Source of the DNA: Pegoplata infirma
Lineage: Eukaryota > Arthropoda > Insecta > Diptera > Anthomyiidae
Length of the DNA stretch: 64,000 bases
Direction of reading: 5' to 3'
Assembly (NCBI GenBank): GCA_963921195.1
Contig: OY992537.1
Coordinates: forward strand, 147,677,841 to 147,741,840
Part shown: piece after piece, positions 20,250-30,811 of the stretch
Position numbering within the stretch: the first letter of the stretch is position 1
Layout: every line of letters starts with the position of its first letter
The notes under the pieces: generated by a model
Told to the model about the DNA's origin: nothing
The model's database searches: none
Seen by the model: only the letters and a program-made list of their open reading frames with translations
Translations under genes and position numbers: made by a program

Positions 20250-22248
20250 TGTGACGGCTGCGCTAAACAATTAAATTAATAGAACAGTTTTTTTTTAGAA
20301 TCAAAAAAATATAAAGTTTAAAAATGAAAACAGAATACCGAAAATTTTAGTCAAGCACCTTCTTCTTTTTTTTCTACAACTCACTTTTAATCACAATGAC
20401 ACTATTCCCACTGTTACCAACTTTGTAAATAAGAAAGTCTTAGAAATCACGGAGTTGTATTAAAAAGGTACATGATTTATTTCACACGCGCTTTTCATAC
20501 CACGAGACGGCGCATTCCAATTAGAACACTCAAAACGAACAGAATCAAAAAATTTCAAATTCGAAAATCTCTAATTATTCAGTAAAAAAAAAAAAAAAAA
20601 AAATAATTAAGAAAGGAACATCCTTTCCCCGGCAAATACTAATTATTTGATCTTACGATTTTTATAAAAGAATACGACAACCATTGAATCCCGGACAGGA
20701 AAGATAATAAATTTATTATATCAATCACCGGTCTTACGGTTTTATTGGAAAAGCGATTAAATCCAATTCTATATCAGATTTAGTGTCAAGTTAGGATCAA
20801 TCTCGGGATATTGTGAATTAACCTTGTGCGAGAAATACCGAAGAATTTATAGAAAGACAGTGGCCCCATCTGGAATCTCCACGCGGTACCACAATTATCT
20901 TGAGATTTTTCCCCCTATTTTACGGATCAAGAATTTGCTAAAACAGTGAGTACAAAAACCTTGAGTACTGTATGAATACAAATAATAAAGTGGAACGCAT
21001 TAAAAAAAATACAGTGTGTTCTCGGTAGTTCAAATCACACAAAAAATTAGTAAAAACCGTAAAAAAAGAAACAACGAGAAAAAGCCTCGTGTGTGTATCG
21101 GAGGTTATATAATCCGAATTCATACACGTGGAACCTAACCTCAAACTCACCGCGTATCGATTTTAAATACCTTAGATGACATAACCCAACCAACAACTTT
21201 ATATCAATTGCACAACCCTATAAAAACAAAAGCTTGAATACGAATTATTGAGACTTATAACAAAGAAAAGTAATTGCTTAGAAGATTGTTAACAATCGTT
21301 AACTTAACACATATTCTTATGATTGCCTAAAAACGTAAACTTATGTTCTAACTATATACTTACACTTAACCCTACATTTACCCATAATACTAATCTGAAA
21401 TTCAAAAAAAAATACTTACAAAAAAAAAAAGAATTAAAATAATGATTACTGATAAATCAAATCAATAATCCAAAACACTATTAGTGACTTCAAATATTAT
21501 ATTAAAATTTCATGCCTTTTAAAATACCCCAAAAATACATATAATTATTTTCTTTATTGATTTCATTTATCAGTATGCAAAATCCTTAATAACTTAAAGA
21601 ATAACTCTACATACTATTAATATTCCTACATAACCACAGATTAATAAATTTGGTACCAAACCCTACTTTAATAATTTGCAATAATGTATAATTTTGAAAA
21701 CACACTTAGTCTATCCCTAAAATAAGAGAAAATTTGTATTATCATAGTTTTAGTTTAAGTTTACGCATAATAAAAATGGAATTTATTTATGAACTTATGT
21801 AAACATGTATAAATATGTCTGATTTGTGTTAACTAGTGTCCAAAAGGTTGAGTATGTAGCTGTTGTGAAGAAAGAGAGTAGTTTCAAGGGAGGTTTTTTT
21901 TAGTTCATTTCAGGCACACTAAAACCTCAAATGGATGATCACCATTGGTCATACAGCGGGAGGGTTGCCTAGAGGATCGTTCCCATCTGGTCCTAATAGT
22001 CAGATTCAAATCATATTCATGCAAAATTGTCAATTGTAGAATGTCCGTCCGTATGTTTGAATACTTGAAGTGAAATTTGTGTAATCGTCAATTGTTTTAT
22101 GTAATCTAGTTCGGAACCATCTGGCACTTTAATTTTTTTTAAATGTTAACGGGATGAAAGCAGAAAGAACCAGCCCATTTCCGACGAGCTTAAGCCGCAG
22201 CGTAAAAGCCCAGAGTGCCACTGCTTTACATGACACCCATCCGTTACA
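20250..22248 (+). repeat. internal gypsy LTR, plus orientation
   Basis: TGTGACGG...CCGTTACA, 1999 bp, the reverse orientation of the two outer LTRs. It is preceded by the 3' noncoding region and followed by PBS and leader. That is the arrangement of a single LTR shared by a tandem or circular copy. Confidence 0.88.
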
Positions 22249-22251
22249 TTT

Positions 22252-22269
22252 TGGCGCCCAACATGCGAG
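22252..22269 (+). other. gypsy primer-binding site, plus copy
   Basis: TGGCGCCCAACATGCGAG. The first 11 bases match the tRNA-Lys complement; the remainder has drifted, as in the copy at 30791-30808. Confidence 0.8.
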
Positions 22270-23297
22270 CATTTTTTTTTTTGAAACGCCGTTTTTTTTT
22301 TTCCTTCGTTTGAATACCCTTAATCGTGGTGTAAGTCCCGGAAAGCAAGTTGTAATGTTATGCCTGAGTTGCTACAACACTTGATTGGATTTCAAACGTT
22401 GGAGGGTCATATGAATTTTTTTTTGATGTTCTCAGCAACGTAAGACGTGATCCGTATGACAATAGTCAGAGTTCATTAGCTACGTTGTTAGTTAGCACGA
22501 AGGGAACTTTTGTTTGACCCAATGTATGTTTGTATAAGTTTTGTATATTGTCTATGTTTTATTCTACAACTGACCTTTTAAAAAAAAAAAAAAAATAATA
22601 ATAATAATAATAATTCGACCTTCTTGTTATGAGAAAAATATTTTGATTTTCGAATATGAACAAAATTGATTTGGTTTTTTTTTTCTGTATAAAATAAACC
22701 GAATACAATTTAAAGAAATAATAATCAGCATATATATTTTTAACTTTTCTTACTAATTAAATTTAGTGAAAGCAAAACGTCTAAAAATAAATTTGGTTAT
22801 TTCAAGATTCGACTTAACTTATCTCTTTTTTGGATTAGCAGCTACTGAAAATACTCAATCATTTGTACGCTTATTTGTCTGAAAATTTTTTGAAAAAAAA
22901 TATTAAAAATTGAAACAATATTACTAATAATTAAAAAAAAAAAAAAATAAATTAATTGTAGATTACTAATAAGTAATATTAATAATAAACTAACTAAATA
23001 GTAATTTAGTAAAAGTGTTTGTTAAAAAAATAGAGAACCGAAATACCACAATATCTAACAGTTACACGCATCTTTTAGAAATTAAAATTTTTTTTGTTAC
23101 GGCTTTCCAAACGAATTTTGTTTTGAAAACCATATGTAAAAAAAAAAAAAAAAAACATATTTAGAGCTCAGCACATTCTTGTTTTGAAGTAAATTTCTTT
23201 CTGTACCCCACTGGACTGAATTGTGCATTAATTAGTTTTTTTTTAATAAGGCCTCTTGTTTCTTTTAACTAAACGATAGAATTTCGTTAGGGAACCT
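22270..23297 (+). other. gypsy leader, plus copy
   Basis: A ~1-kb AT-rich leader, inverted copy of 29762-30790, with a donor consensus GTAAGT at 22331-22336 and several poly-A tracts. No gene. Confidence 0.65.
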
Positions 23298-23804
23298 ATG
23301 AATTTTTGGAATAGGATGAGCCATATGAATCTCAGACCTAGAGATAATACTAATACGCCAATAACTACAAAATCGACAAATACTGGAATCACAATGGCAC
23401 CACCAACAACCACTACGGCACCTATTACAACGACAGTTAAAACAAAACCAACATTTACAACAACCTCCGCAGCCTCGACCGGAGCTATACCAAAAACAAT
23501 AGTGTCCGCCACTGGATCAAATACAACCATTACTAATACGCCTACTACAACAAGCCAAGTAAACCAGAATTTGGGCCTACCAGCCATGTCACACCAAGGA
23601 GCCGGAAATTCTATTCCATCGCCGGAATATAGCAGCCTCACAGCATTAGGAATTCGAGAAGAAATGAGAAGAAACACAAACCATTTAGAACGACCAGCAG
23701 ATGAAGGACTAATTATAAACGGGAGCGGTCTAACTTTACGTGATTACATAAGTGCTTCAGTAGGAGCAGTACAAGCCAGCTTTATGCGAGAAGTCCAGGA
23801 AAAA
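23298..23804 (+). pseudogene. gag: truncated gypsy gag, plus copy
   Basis: It encodes the first ~170 residues of the Gag at 28162-29751 (T/P-rich N-terminal region starting MSHMNLRPRDN at 23318), then breaks after EVQE, where it runs into LTR sequence. Here the codon four residues after the upstream ATG (23298) is TGG, so the frame extends 7 codons further upstream. The minus copy has TAG at that position, arguing that the ATG at 23318 (29751 in the other copy) is the true start. Confidence 0.85.
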
Positions 23805-25432
23805 AGTGCCTAGAGGATCGTTCCCATCTGGTCCTAATAGTCAGATTCAAATCATATTCATGCAAAATTGTCAATTGTAGAATGTCCGTCCGTATGTTTG
23901 AATACTTGAAGTGAAATTTGTGTAATCGTCAATTGTTTTATGTAATCTAGTTCGGAACCATCTGGCACTTTAATTTTTTTTAAATGTTAACGGGATGAAA
24001 GCAGAAAGAACCAGCCCATTTCCGACGAGCTTCAGCCGCAGCGTAAAAGCCCAGAGTGCCACTGCTTTACATGACACCCATCCGTTACGAGAAATACCGA
24101 AGAATTTATAGAAAGACAGTGGCCCCATCTGGAATCTCCACGCGGTACCACAATTATCTTGAGATTTTTCCCCCTATTTTACGGATCAAGAATTTGCTAA
24201 AACAGTGAGTACAAAAACCTTGAGTACTGTATGAATACAAATAATAAAGTGGAACGCATTAAAAAAAATACAGTGTGTTCTCGGTAGTTCAAATCACACA
24301 AAAAATTAGTAAAAACCGTAAAAAAAAGAAACAACGAGAAAAAGCCTCGTGTGTGTATCGGAGGTTATATAATCCGAATTCATACACGTGGAACCTAACC
24401 TCAAACTCACCGCGTATCGATTTTAAATACCTTAGATGACATAACCCAACCAACAACTTTATATCAATTGCACAACCCTATAAAAACAAAAGCTTGAATA
24501 CGAATTATTGAGACTTATAACAAAGAAAAGTAATTGCTTAGAAGATTATTAACAATCGTTAACTTAACACATATTCTTATGATTGCCTAAAAACGTAAAC
24601 TTATGTTCTAACTATATACTTACACTTAACCCTACATTTACCCATAATACTAATCTGAAATTCAAAAAAAAATACTTACAAAAAAAAAAAGAATTAAAAT
24701 AATGATTACTGATAAATCAAATCAATAATCCAAAACACTATTAGGGACTTCAAATATTATATTAAAATTTCATGCCTTTTAAAATACCCCAAAAATACAT
24801 ATAATTATTTTCTTTATTGATTTCATTTATCAGTATGCAAAATCCTTAATAACTTAAAGAATAACTCTACATACTATTAATATTCCTACATAACCACAGA
24901 TTAATAAATTTGGTACCAAACCCTACTTTAATAATTTGCAATAATGTATAATTTTGAAAACACACTTAGTCTATCCCTAAAATAAGAGAAAATTTGTATT
25001 ATCATAGTTTTAGTTTAAGTTTACGCATAATAAAAATGGAATTTATTTATGAACTTATGTAAACATGTATAAATATGTCTGATTTGTGTTAACTAGTGTC
25101 CAAAAGGTTGAGTATGTAGCTGTTGTGAAGAAAGAGAGTAGTTTCAAGGGAGGTTTTTTTTAGTTCATTTCAGGCACACTAAAACCTCAAATGGATGATC
25201 ACCATTGGTCATATAGCGGGAGGGTTGCCTAGAGGATCGTTCCCATCTGGTCCTAATAGTCAGATTCAAATCATATTCATGCAAAATTGTCAATTGTAGA
25301 ATGTCCGTCCGTATGTTTGAATACTTGAAGTGAAATTTGTGTAATCGTCAATTGTTTTATGTAATCTAGTTCGGAACCATCTGGCACTTTAATTTTTTTT
25401 AAATGTTAACGGGATGAAAGCAGAAAGAACCA
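23805..25432 (+). repeat. mosaic of gypsy LTR fragments
   Basis: 23805-24088 is the last ~285 bp of an LTR, stopping one base short of its end (CCGTTAC). It is joined directly to an internal LTR segment (24089-25432) that starts GAGAAATACC, corresponding to ~20829 onward in the complete plus LTR. Both pieces are in plus orientation. Confidence 0.85.
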
Positions 25433-25450
25433 GCCCCACGTTGGGCGCCA
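25433..25450 (+). other. 18-nt tRNA-Lys 3' end at LTR junction
   Basis: GCCCCACGTTGGGCGCCA equals the 3' 18 nt of animal tRNA-Lys(CTT) including CCA (known sequence). The element's two ordinary PBS copies differ (CTCGCATGTTGGGCGCCA at 30791-30808). Eighteen nucleotides is the length copied from the primer tRNA in plus-strand strong-stop DNA, up to the modified A58. Confidence 0.7.
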
Positions 25451-25453
25451 AAA

Positions 25454-25791
25454 TGTAACGGATGGGTGTCATGTAAAGCAGTGGCACTCTGGGCTTTTAC
25501 GCTGCGGCTTAAGCTCGTCGGAAATGGGCTGGTTCTTTCTGCTTTCATCCCGTTAACATTTAAAAAAAATTAAAGTGCCAGATGGTTCCGAACTAGATTA
25601 CATAAAACAATTGACGATTACACAAATTTCACTTCAAGTATTCAAACATACGGACGGACATTCTACAATTGACAATTTTGCATGAATATGATTTGAATCT
25701 GACTATTAGGACCAGATGGGAACGATCCTCTAGGCAACCCTCCCGCTATATGACCAATGGTGATCATCCATTTGAGGTTTTAGTGTGCCTG
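25454..25791 (-). repeat. gypsy LTR end fragment, minus orientation
   Basis: The 338 bp at the PBS-proximal end of an LTR (TGTAACGG...GTGTGCCTG), fused directly to pol at 25792. The first ~18 residues read after CHAG in the pol frame are therefore LTR-derived. Confidence 0.88.
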
Positions 25792-28228
25792 CATGGCAGG
25801 TGTTATTTTCATGTGATTTTTGAACGATGTTACCAGTCAGCTTCTTGGGTACCCAGATTTTCCAAATTTCGTCTTCATCCTCCAAATTTTTTTGGTTAAA
25901 TACAGTTCTTTTATACACTATGCCGTCTACTATTTTGAGGTCAGGGAGCTTTTCTGTATTTTGCTCTATAGTGTCTTTTAACGCCGTGTATTCGGGGCTT
26001 TGAAACTCTTCGGAATTTAAGTCGATGATGGGGTTAGTTTCAAGGGAAATCTCCTCCATGTCCAGACGAGATAGCATGTCCGGCACCACATTTTTTGAAC
26101 CTTTTCGATGCTCTATACTAAATTTATAGCCTTGTAGTTTTAAGCTCCAGCGAGCAAGGCGACCATTCAGATCTTGCTGTTTCATCAGCCATTTCAGACT
26201 GGAATGGTCTGTAATGACTGTGAACTCCATCAGCTCAATATACTGCCGGAATCTTTCTATTGCTAATACTACAGCTAGACATTCTTTCTCAGTAGTGGAG
26301 TAATTTTTTTGTGCTGGATTTAGTTTCCTCGAAAAAAACTCAATGGGGTGTTCCCCATCGTTTACATCTTTCTGGAACAAGACTGCTCCTACTCCGACGT
26401 TGCTTGCATCGCACTGGACAAAAAACGGTTTCTCAAAATTGGGACTACTTAGCACTGGACTTGAAACTAGCCTCTTTTTCAGTTCTTCAAACGAATTAGT
26501 AGCATTTTCGGTAAAACAAAATTTCGCGCTTTTCTTTAGGGTGTCTGTTATGGGGGCGGTCAAGGTCGAGAAATCGGGGATAAACCTCCGATACCACCCT
26601 ACGGTTCCTAGAAACCGTCGAACGTCCTTGGGTGTTTTTGGTGGTTTAATGTTCAGTATAGCGTCTACCTTGCTGGGATCTGTTTTCAATTTCCCACCCC
26701 CTACGATATATCCCAAATATTTCAATTCTGTGTAACAAAATTTTGACTTCTGCATATTTATTGTCAGACCGGCATTTGTCAATTTGTTCCCCACAATTTT
26801 TAACATCTCTACATGTGACGTAAAGTCTGGTGAAACTACAAGCAGGTCATCCAAATACACGAATACCCTATCTTTCAATTCGGACGGTATGACCTTGTCC
26901 ATTAACCCGCAAAGACGTTGTGCGGCATTGCACAGACCAAAGGGCATTACCTTAAATTGATAATGGGGTCTCCCTTGGACTGTGAATGCCGTTTTTGGGC
27001 GACTGGATTCCTCTAAGGGAATTTGCCAGAATGCGTCTTTGAGGTCAATGGCAGAAATAAAGTGCGTATCGCCTAACCTACTGAGTAGACCGTCTATATT
27101 GGGTAGGGGATAAGCATCTTTACGCGTAACTTTGTTAAGTTCCCTGGCGTCTAGGCAAAGTCTATTCTTGTTGGGTTTTCTGACAAGGGTTGTTCGGTTA
27201 TTCCAGTCCGACCTAGTTGCTACTTCAATAACATCCAAAGAGATCATTCGGTCAATTTCAGCAAATGTCAAATCTTGAATGGCTGGTGACACAGGGAAAA
27301 ATCTCATCTTTCTTGGCTCGGCGTCACCAGTGTCGATTATATGGGTTTCCAAATTCGTCTTTCCGAGTCCATGTTTGCTAAAACACCTAAATTCCAGTTT
27401 CGCATTTTCAAGCATTATTTTCTGTTCGTAACTTAGCTCGTGCATCTTCGGTTGTTCTTCTTCAGTTGTTGATAATTCATTTACTTTGGGGTTATTGAAC
27501 GAGATGGTAATTCCGAATTTTGTCCAAAAATCACACCCCAAAATTAGCTCTTGCGAAAGTGATGGTACCAGGTAAAAAGTAAGTTTTTCGGTTCGGTCAT
27601 TACATTTTATATTTAGTATAACTTTACCTATTATGGTTTGTCCTTTTCCGTCTGCCGTTTTTATTATTGAATGAAAATTGTAAATTTCAGTTTGCATCTC
27701 TGAAACGTTTTCTAGGCAGTTTTTGCCGAGACATGATACCGAGGCTCCACTGTCCATTAGGCCTCTCATTTTCTTTTTGTTTAAAACGACATCGAGGTAT
27801 GGCCTTATATCATTATCAGAGGTTAAACTAGAAACGGTAATGGATTTTCTTTCTAATTTTCGGTTTTTGTGTCTATATCTGGTTTTTATATTTTGTTGTT
27901 TTGGTTCTGTGTGAAATTCTTTGAATATTTCTTCACGTTTTTTATTGTAATAATCTAGTCTTATTTCGTACGGAACTATTTGTGTTAATTTTTGATTTAT
28001 TTTAGATTTTGGATTGCTTGTAATTAATTTGTTTGGTAAGATTTTATTTACATCATTTTTAGGTAAGTTGGTATCAAAATTTTTGTGGATATGATTATTG
28101 TTGGTCTTATAAAGGTTATTACTGTTTATATGGTTATTGTTGCAGTCAAGGATTTGATTATTTATTGGGGTGGTTTTGTGTCGGAACATGGTGGCCCCTT
28201 CCTTACCATGTTCGTTGCCAGGTTTCCC
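25792..28228 (-). pseudogene. pol: gypsy Pol: protease, RT, RNase H, start of integrase
   Basis: Read after the -1 slip at 28222-28228. Protease: GLMDSGASVSCLG (~residue 157 of the open frame), with the later VPSLSQELILGCDF strand. RT: CLDARELNKVT, DLKDAFWQIPL, LPFGLCNA-type segment (here MPFGLCNAAQ) and the catalytic FVYLDDLLVVS (~458). RNase H: QCDASNVGVGAVLF (~605), STTEKECLAV, TDHSSLKWL. A chromatin-independent integrase zinc domain begins H...NNTCHAG and stops at the break. No internal stops occur over ~810 codons, so the coding region was intact before the secondary block arrived. The C-terminal half of integrase is at 17384-18384. Confidence 0.93.
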
Positions 28229-29751
28229 TTGCAATTAGGACAGTCGGGTGAGGTTACTCCGTCAAGTCCACATGTGAAGCAAAATTTTAGCATTTTAGAA
28301 CTGCATTTTTTAAAAGTGTGTCCGAACCCTTTACAGTTCCAACATAATAAGGTCTTTGCTGGAGGTGTATTAATTTTTAATGCTTCAAGTTGGTGTTCGA
28401 CTGTGTGGGCTGTTGACATTTGGTGTAAAGCAAATTGTTCATCTGGGTCTTCTAAAAATTGTAAGTTTAATTCATTCACTTTCCTACTGACTCGGTTTTG
28501 TTGGGATTGTCGGTAAAGGCTTCTTTTTTCCAGTCTTCTTTCCACTTTTCTGCTTTCGACTAAGAGTTTGTCCATAGTTCGGACATTAGGAACGCGGTCC
28601 GCTATTTCGTCCTTCAGATTGTCTTTTACATTATCAACTAATTCAGCTTCTAAAATTGGCTTTTGCATCATTGAATTAAGTTTCGTTATCTCGTTCAAAT
28701 AAGTATCGACGGATTCGTTGTAGCGTTGCTTTCTCTCTAGTATACTACGATATATTTCGCAGTCGCCATCAAACTTTCTAAACTTAATTTTGATGTGGTA
28801 CTTTAGGAATTCCCAATCACAGTTTGGATTATCTTTTCGGAACCGCCAAAACCAGTCATGGGGTTCGCCAGCTAATAAATGATGAAATTCTTTCATTAGG
28901 GTGGCCCATGGGCAGTCTTTGTCTTCTCTCATAGATTCTACTATAAACATAAATTGGTCAATGGGTGTGCAATCCTTTGAATTATCAAATTTGATGCCCC
29001 ATTTATGTAATTCCCATCGAATTTGTGCTCTTGGGATGAAATGATGAGAATAATTTTGTTGTTGGTTTGGTGGTAGTGGCGGGGGATAATTTGGTCTAGC
29101 CCCAGTATATTGTTGATGATTTGGTTGTATGTTTTCATATGGTTGTTGTTGGTTTTGCCATACTGTAGTTGGGTGGGTTGTGTCTGTCTGGTTCATTGTC
29201 GAATTTGCCTGTCCTTCTTCCCTAACAGTTCGGCGTACTATTTCCGGAATGATTAGAAGCATGCTTTCCTGGACTTCTCGCATAAAGCTGGCTTGTACTG
29301 CTCCTACTGAAGCACTTATGTAATCACGTAAAGTTAGACCGCTCCCGTTTATAATTAGTCCTTCATCTGCTGGTCGTTCTAAATGGTTTGTGTTTCTTCT
29401 CATTTCTTCTCGAATTCCTAATGCTGTGAGGCTGCTATATTCCGGCGATGGAATAGAATTTCCGGCTCCTTGGTGTGACATGGCTGGTAGGCCCAAATTC
29501 TGGTTTACTTGGCTTGTTGTAGTAGGCGTATTAGTAATGGTTGTATTTGATCCAGTGGCGGACACTATTGTTTTTGGTATAGCTCCGGTCGAGGCTGCGG
29601 AGGTTGTTGTAAATGTTGGTTTTGTTTTAACTGTCGTTGTAATAGGTGCCGTAGTGGTTGTTGGTGGTGCCATTGTGATTCCAGTATTTGTCGATTTTGT
29701 AGTTATTGGCGTATTAGTATTGTCTCTAGGTCTGAGATTCATATGGCTCAT
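28162..29751 (-). CDS. gag: gypsy Gag
   Basis: 529 codons, apparently complete. Residues 1-80 are a T/A/P-rich disordered region and ~190-240 a Q/N/P-rich stretch. The retrotransposon capsid domain spans ~245-420 (WGIKFDNSKDCTPIDQFMF, FHHLLAGEPHDWFWRFR, YNESVDTYLNEITKLNSMM). The nucleocapsid near the end has CWNCKGFGHTFKKC and CFTCGLDGVTSPDCPNC. It forms the virus-like particle. Pol overlaps the last ~24 codons in the -1 frame, and Gag terminates normally at 28162-28164. The leader upstream has a TAG four codons after an earlier ATG, so the MSHMNL start is preferred. Confidence 0.92.
   Translation of the reverse strand: MSHMNLRPRDNTNTPITTKSTNTGITMAPPTTTTAPITTTVKTKPTFTTTSAASTGAIPKTIVSATGSNTTITNTPTTTSQVNQNLGLPAMSHQGAGNSIPSPEYSSLTALGIREEMRRNTNHLERPADEGLIINGSGLTLRDYISASVGAVQASFMREVQESMLLIIPEIVRRTVREEGQANSTMNQTDTTHPTTVWQNQQQPYENIQPNHQQYTGARPNYPPPLPPNQQQNYSHHFIPRAQIRWELHKWGIKFDNSKDCTPIDQFMFIVESMREDKDCPWATLMKEFHHLLAGEPHDWFWRFRKDNPNCDWEFLKYHIKIKFRKFDGDCEIYRSILERKQRYNESVDTYLNEITKLNSMMQKPILEAELVDNVKDNLKDEIADRVPNVRTMDKLLVESRKVERRLEKRSLYRQSQQNRVSRKVNELNLQFLEDPDEQFALHQMSTAHTVEHQLEALKINTPPAKTLLCWNCKGFGHTFKKCSSKMLKFCFTCGLDGVTSPDCPNCKGNLATNMVRKGPPCSDTKPPQ
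28222..28228 (-). promoter_or_regulatory. -1 ribosomal frameshift site GGGAAAC
   Basis: On the minus strand the Gag frame reads AAG GGA AAC, so G GGA AAC is phased exactly as an X XXY YYZ slippery heptamer. Slipping back one base enters the open Pol frame. It lies within the 73-bp gag-pol overlap. GGGAAAC is used by known retroviruses. A downstream pseudoknot or stem was not modelled. Confidence 0.8.
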
Positions 29752-30790
29752 CCTATTCTAAAAATTCATAGGTTCCCTAACGAAATTCTATCGTTTAGTT
29801 AAAAGAAACAAGAGGCCTTATTAAAAAAAAACTAATTAATGCACAATTCAGTCCAGTGGGGTACAGAAAGAAATTTACTTCAAAACAAGAATGTGCTGAG
29901 CTCTAAATATGTTTTTTTTTTTTTTTTTTACATATGGTTTTCAAAACAAAATTCGTTTGGAAAGCCGTAACAAAAAAAATTTTAATTTCTAAAAGATGCG
30001 TGTAACTGTTAGATATTGTGGTATTTCGGTTCTCTATTTTTTTTAACAAACACTTTTACTAAATTACTATTTAGTTAGTTTATTATTAATATTACTTATT
30101 AGTAATCTACAATTAATTTATTTTTTTTTTTTTTAAATTATTAGTAATATTGTTTCAATTTTTAATATTTTTTTTCAAAAAATTTTCAGACAAATAAGCG
30201 TACAAATGATTGAGTATTTTCAGTAGCTGCTAATCCAAAAAAGAGATAAGTTAAGTCGAATCTTGAAATAACCAAATTTATTTTTAGACGTTTTGCTTTC
30301 ACTAAATTTAATTAGTAAGAAAAGTTAAAAATATATATGCTGATTATTATTTCTTTAAATTGTATTCGGTTTATTTTATACAGAAAAAAAAACCAAATCA
30401 ATTTTGTTCATATTCGAAAATCAAAATATTTTTCTCATAACAAGAAGGTCGAATTATTATTATTATTATTTTTTTTTTTTTAAAAGGTCAGTTGTAGAAT
30501 AAAACATAGACAATATACAAAACTTATACAAACATACATTGGGTCAAACAAAAGTTCCCTTCGTGCTAACTAACAACGTAGCTAATGAACTCTGACTATT
30601 GTCATACGGATCACGTCTTACGTTGCTGAGAACATCAAAAAAAAATTCATATGACCCTCCAACGTTTGAAATCCAATCAAGTGTTGTAGCAACTCAGGCA
30701 TAACATTACAACTTGCTTTCCGGGACTTACACCACGATCAAGGGTATTCAAACGAAGGAAAAAAAAAACGGCGTTTCAAAAAAAAAAATG
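29752..30790 (-). other. gypsy leader, minus copy
   Basis: Noncoding leader between PBS and Gag. A donor consensus GTAAGT (plus-strand ACTTAC, 30725-30730) lies ~60 bases past the PBS. It is the mirror of 22270-23297. Confidence 0.65.
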
Positions 30791-30808
30791 CTCGCATGTT
30801 GGGCGCCA
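30791..30808 (-). other. gypsy primer-binding site
   Basis: TGGCGCCCAACATGCGAG on the minus strand, three bases from the LTR end. TGGCGCCCAAC matches the complement of the tRNA-Lys 3' end, as in Osvaldo and Ulysses. Confidence 0.85.
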
Positions 30809-30811
30809 AAA

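Larger units (their letters stand above)
18385..25791 (+). mobile_element. 7.4-kb rearranged inverted gypsy block inside pol
   Basis: In order on the plus strand: a deleted MITE copy (18385-18471), the element's 3' region with the 91-codon ORF, a full LTR (20250-22248), PBS and leader, a truncated gag (to ~23804), an LTR mosaic (23805-25432), 18 nt of tRNA-Lys sequence (25433-25450) and an LTR end fragment in minus orientation (25454-25791). The junctions share GCC with pol (AAAGCC...GCCTGC), which suggests microhomology joining and not standard integration. It is the mirror image of 12890-16780 at its left part and of 29240-30812 at its centre. Confidence 0.75.
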
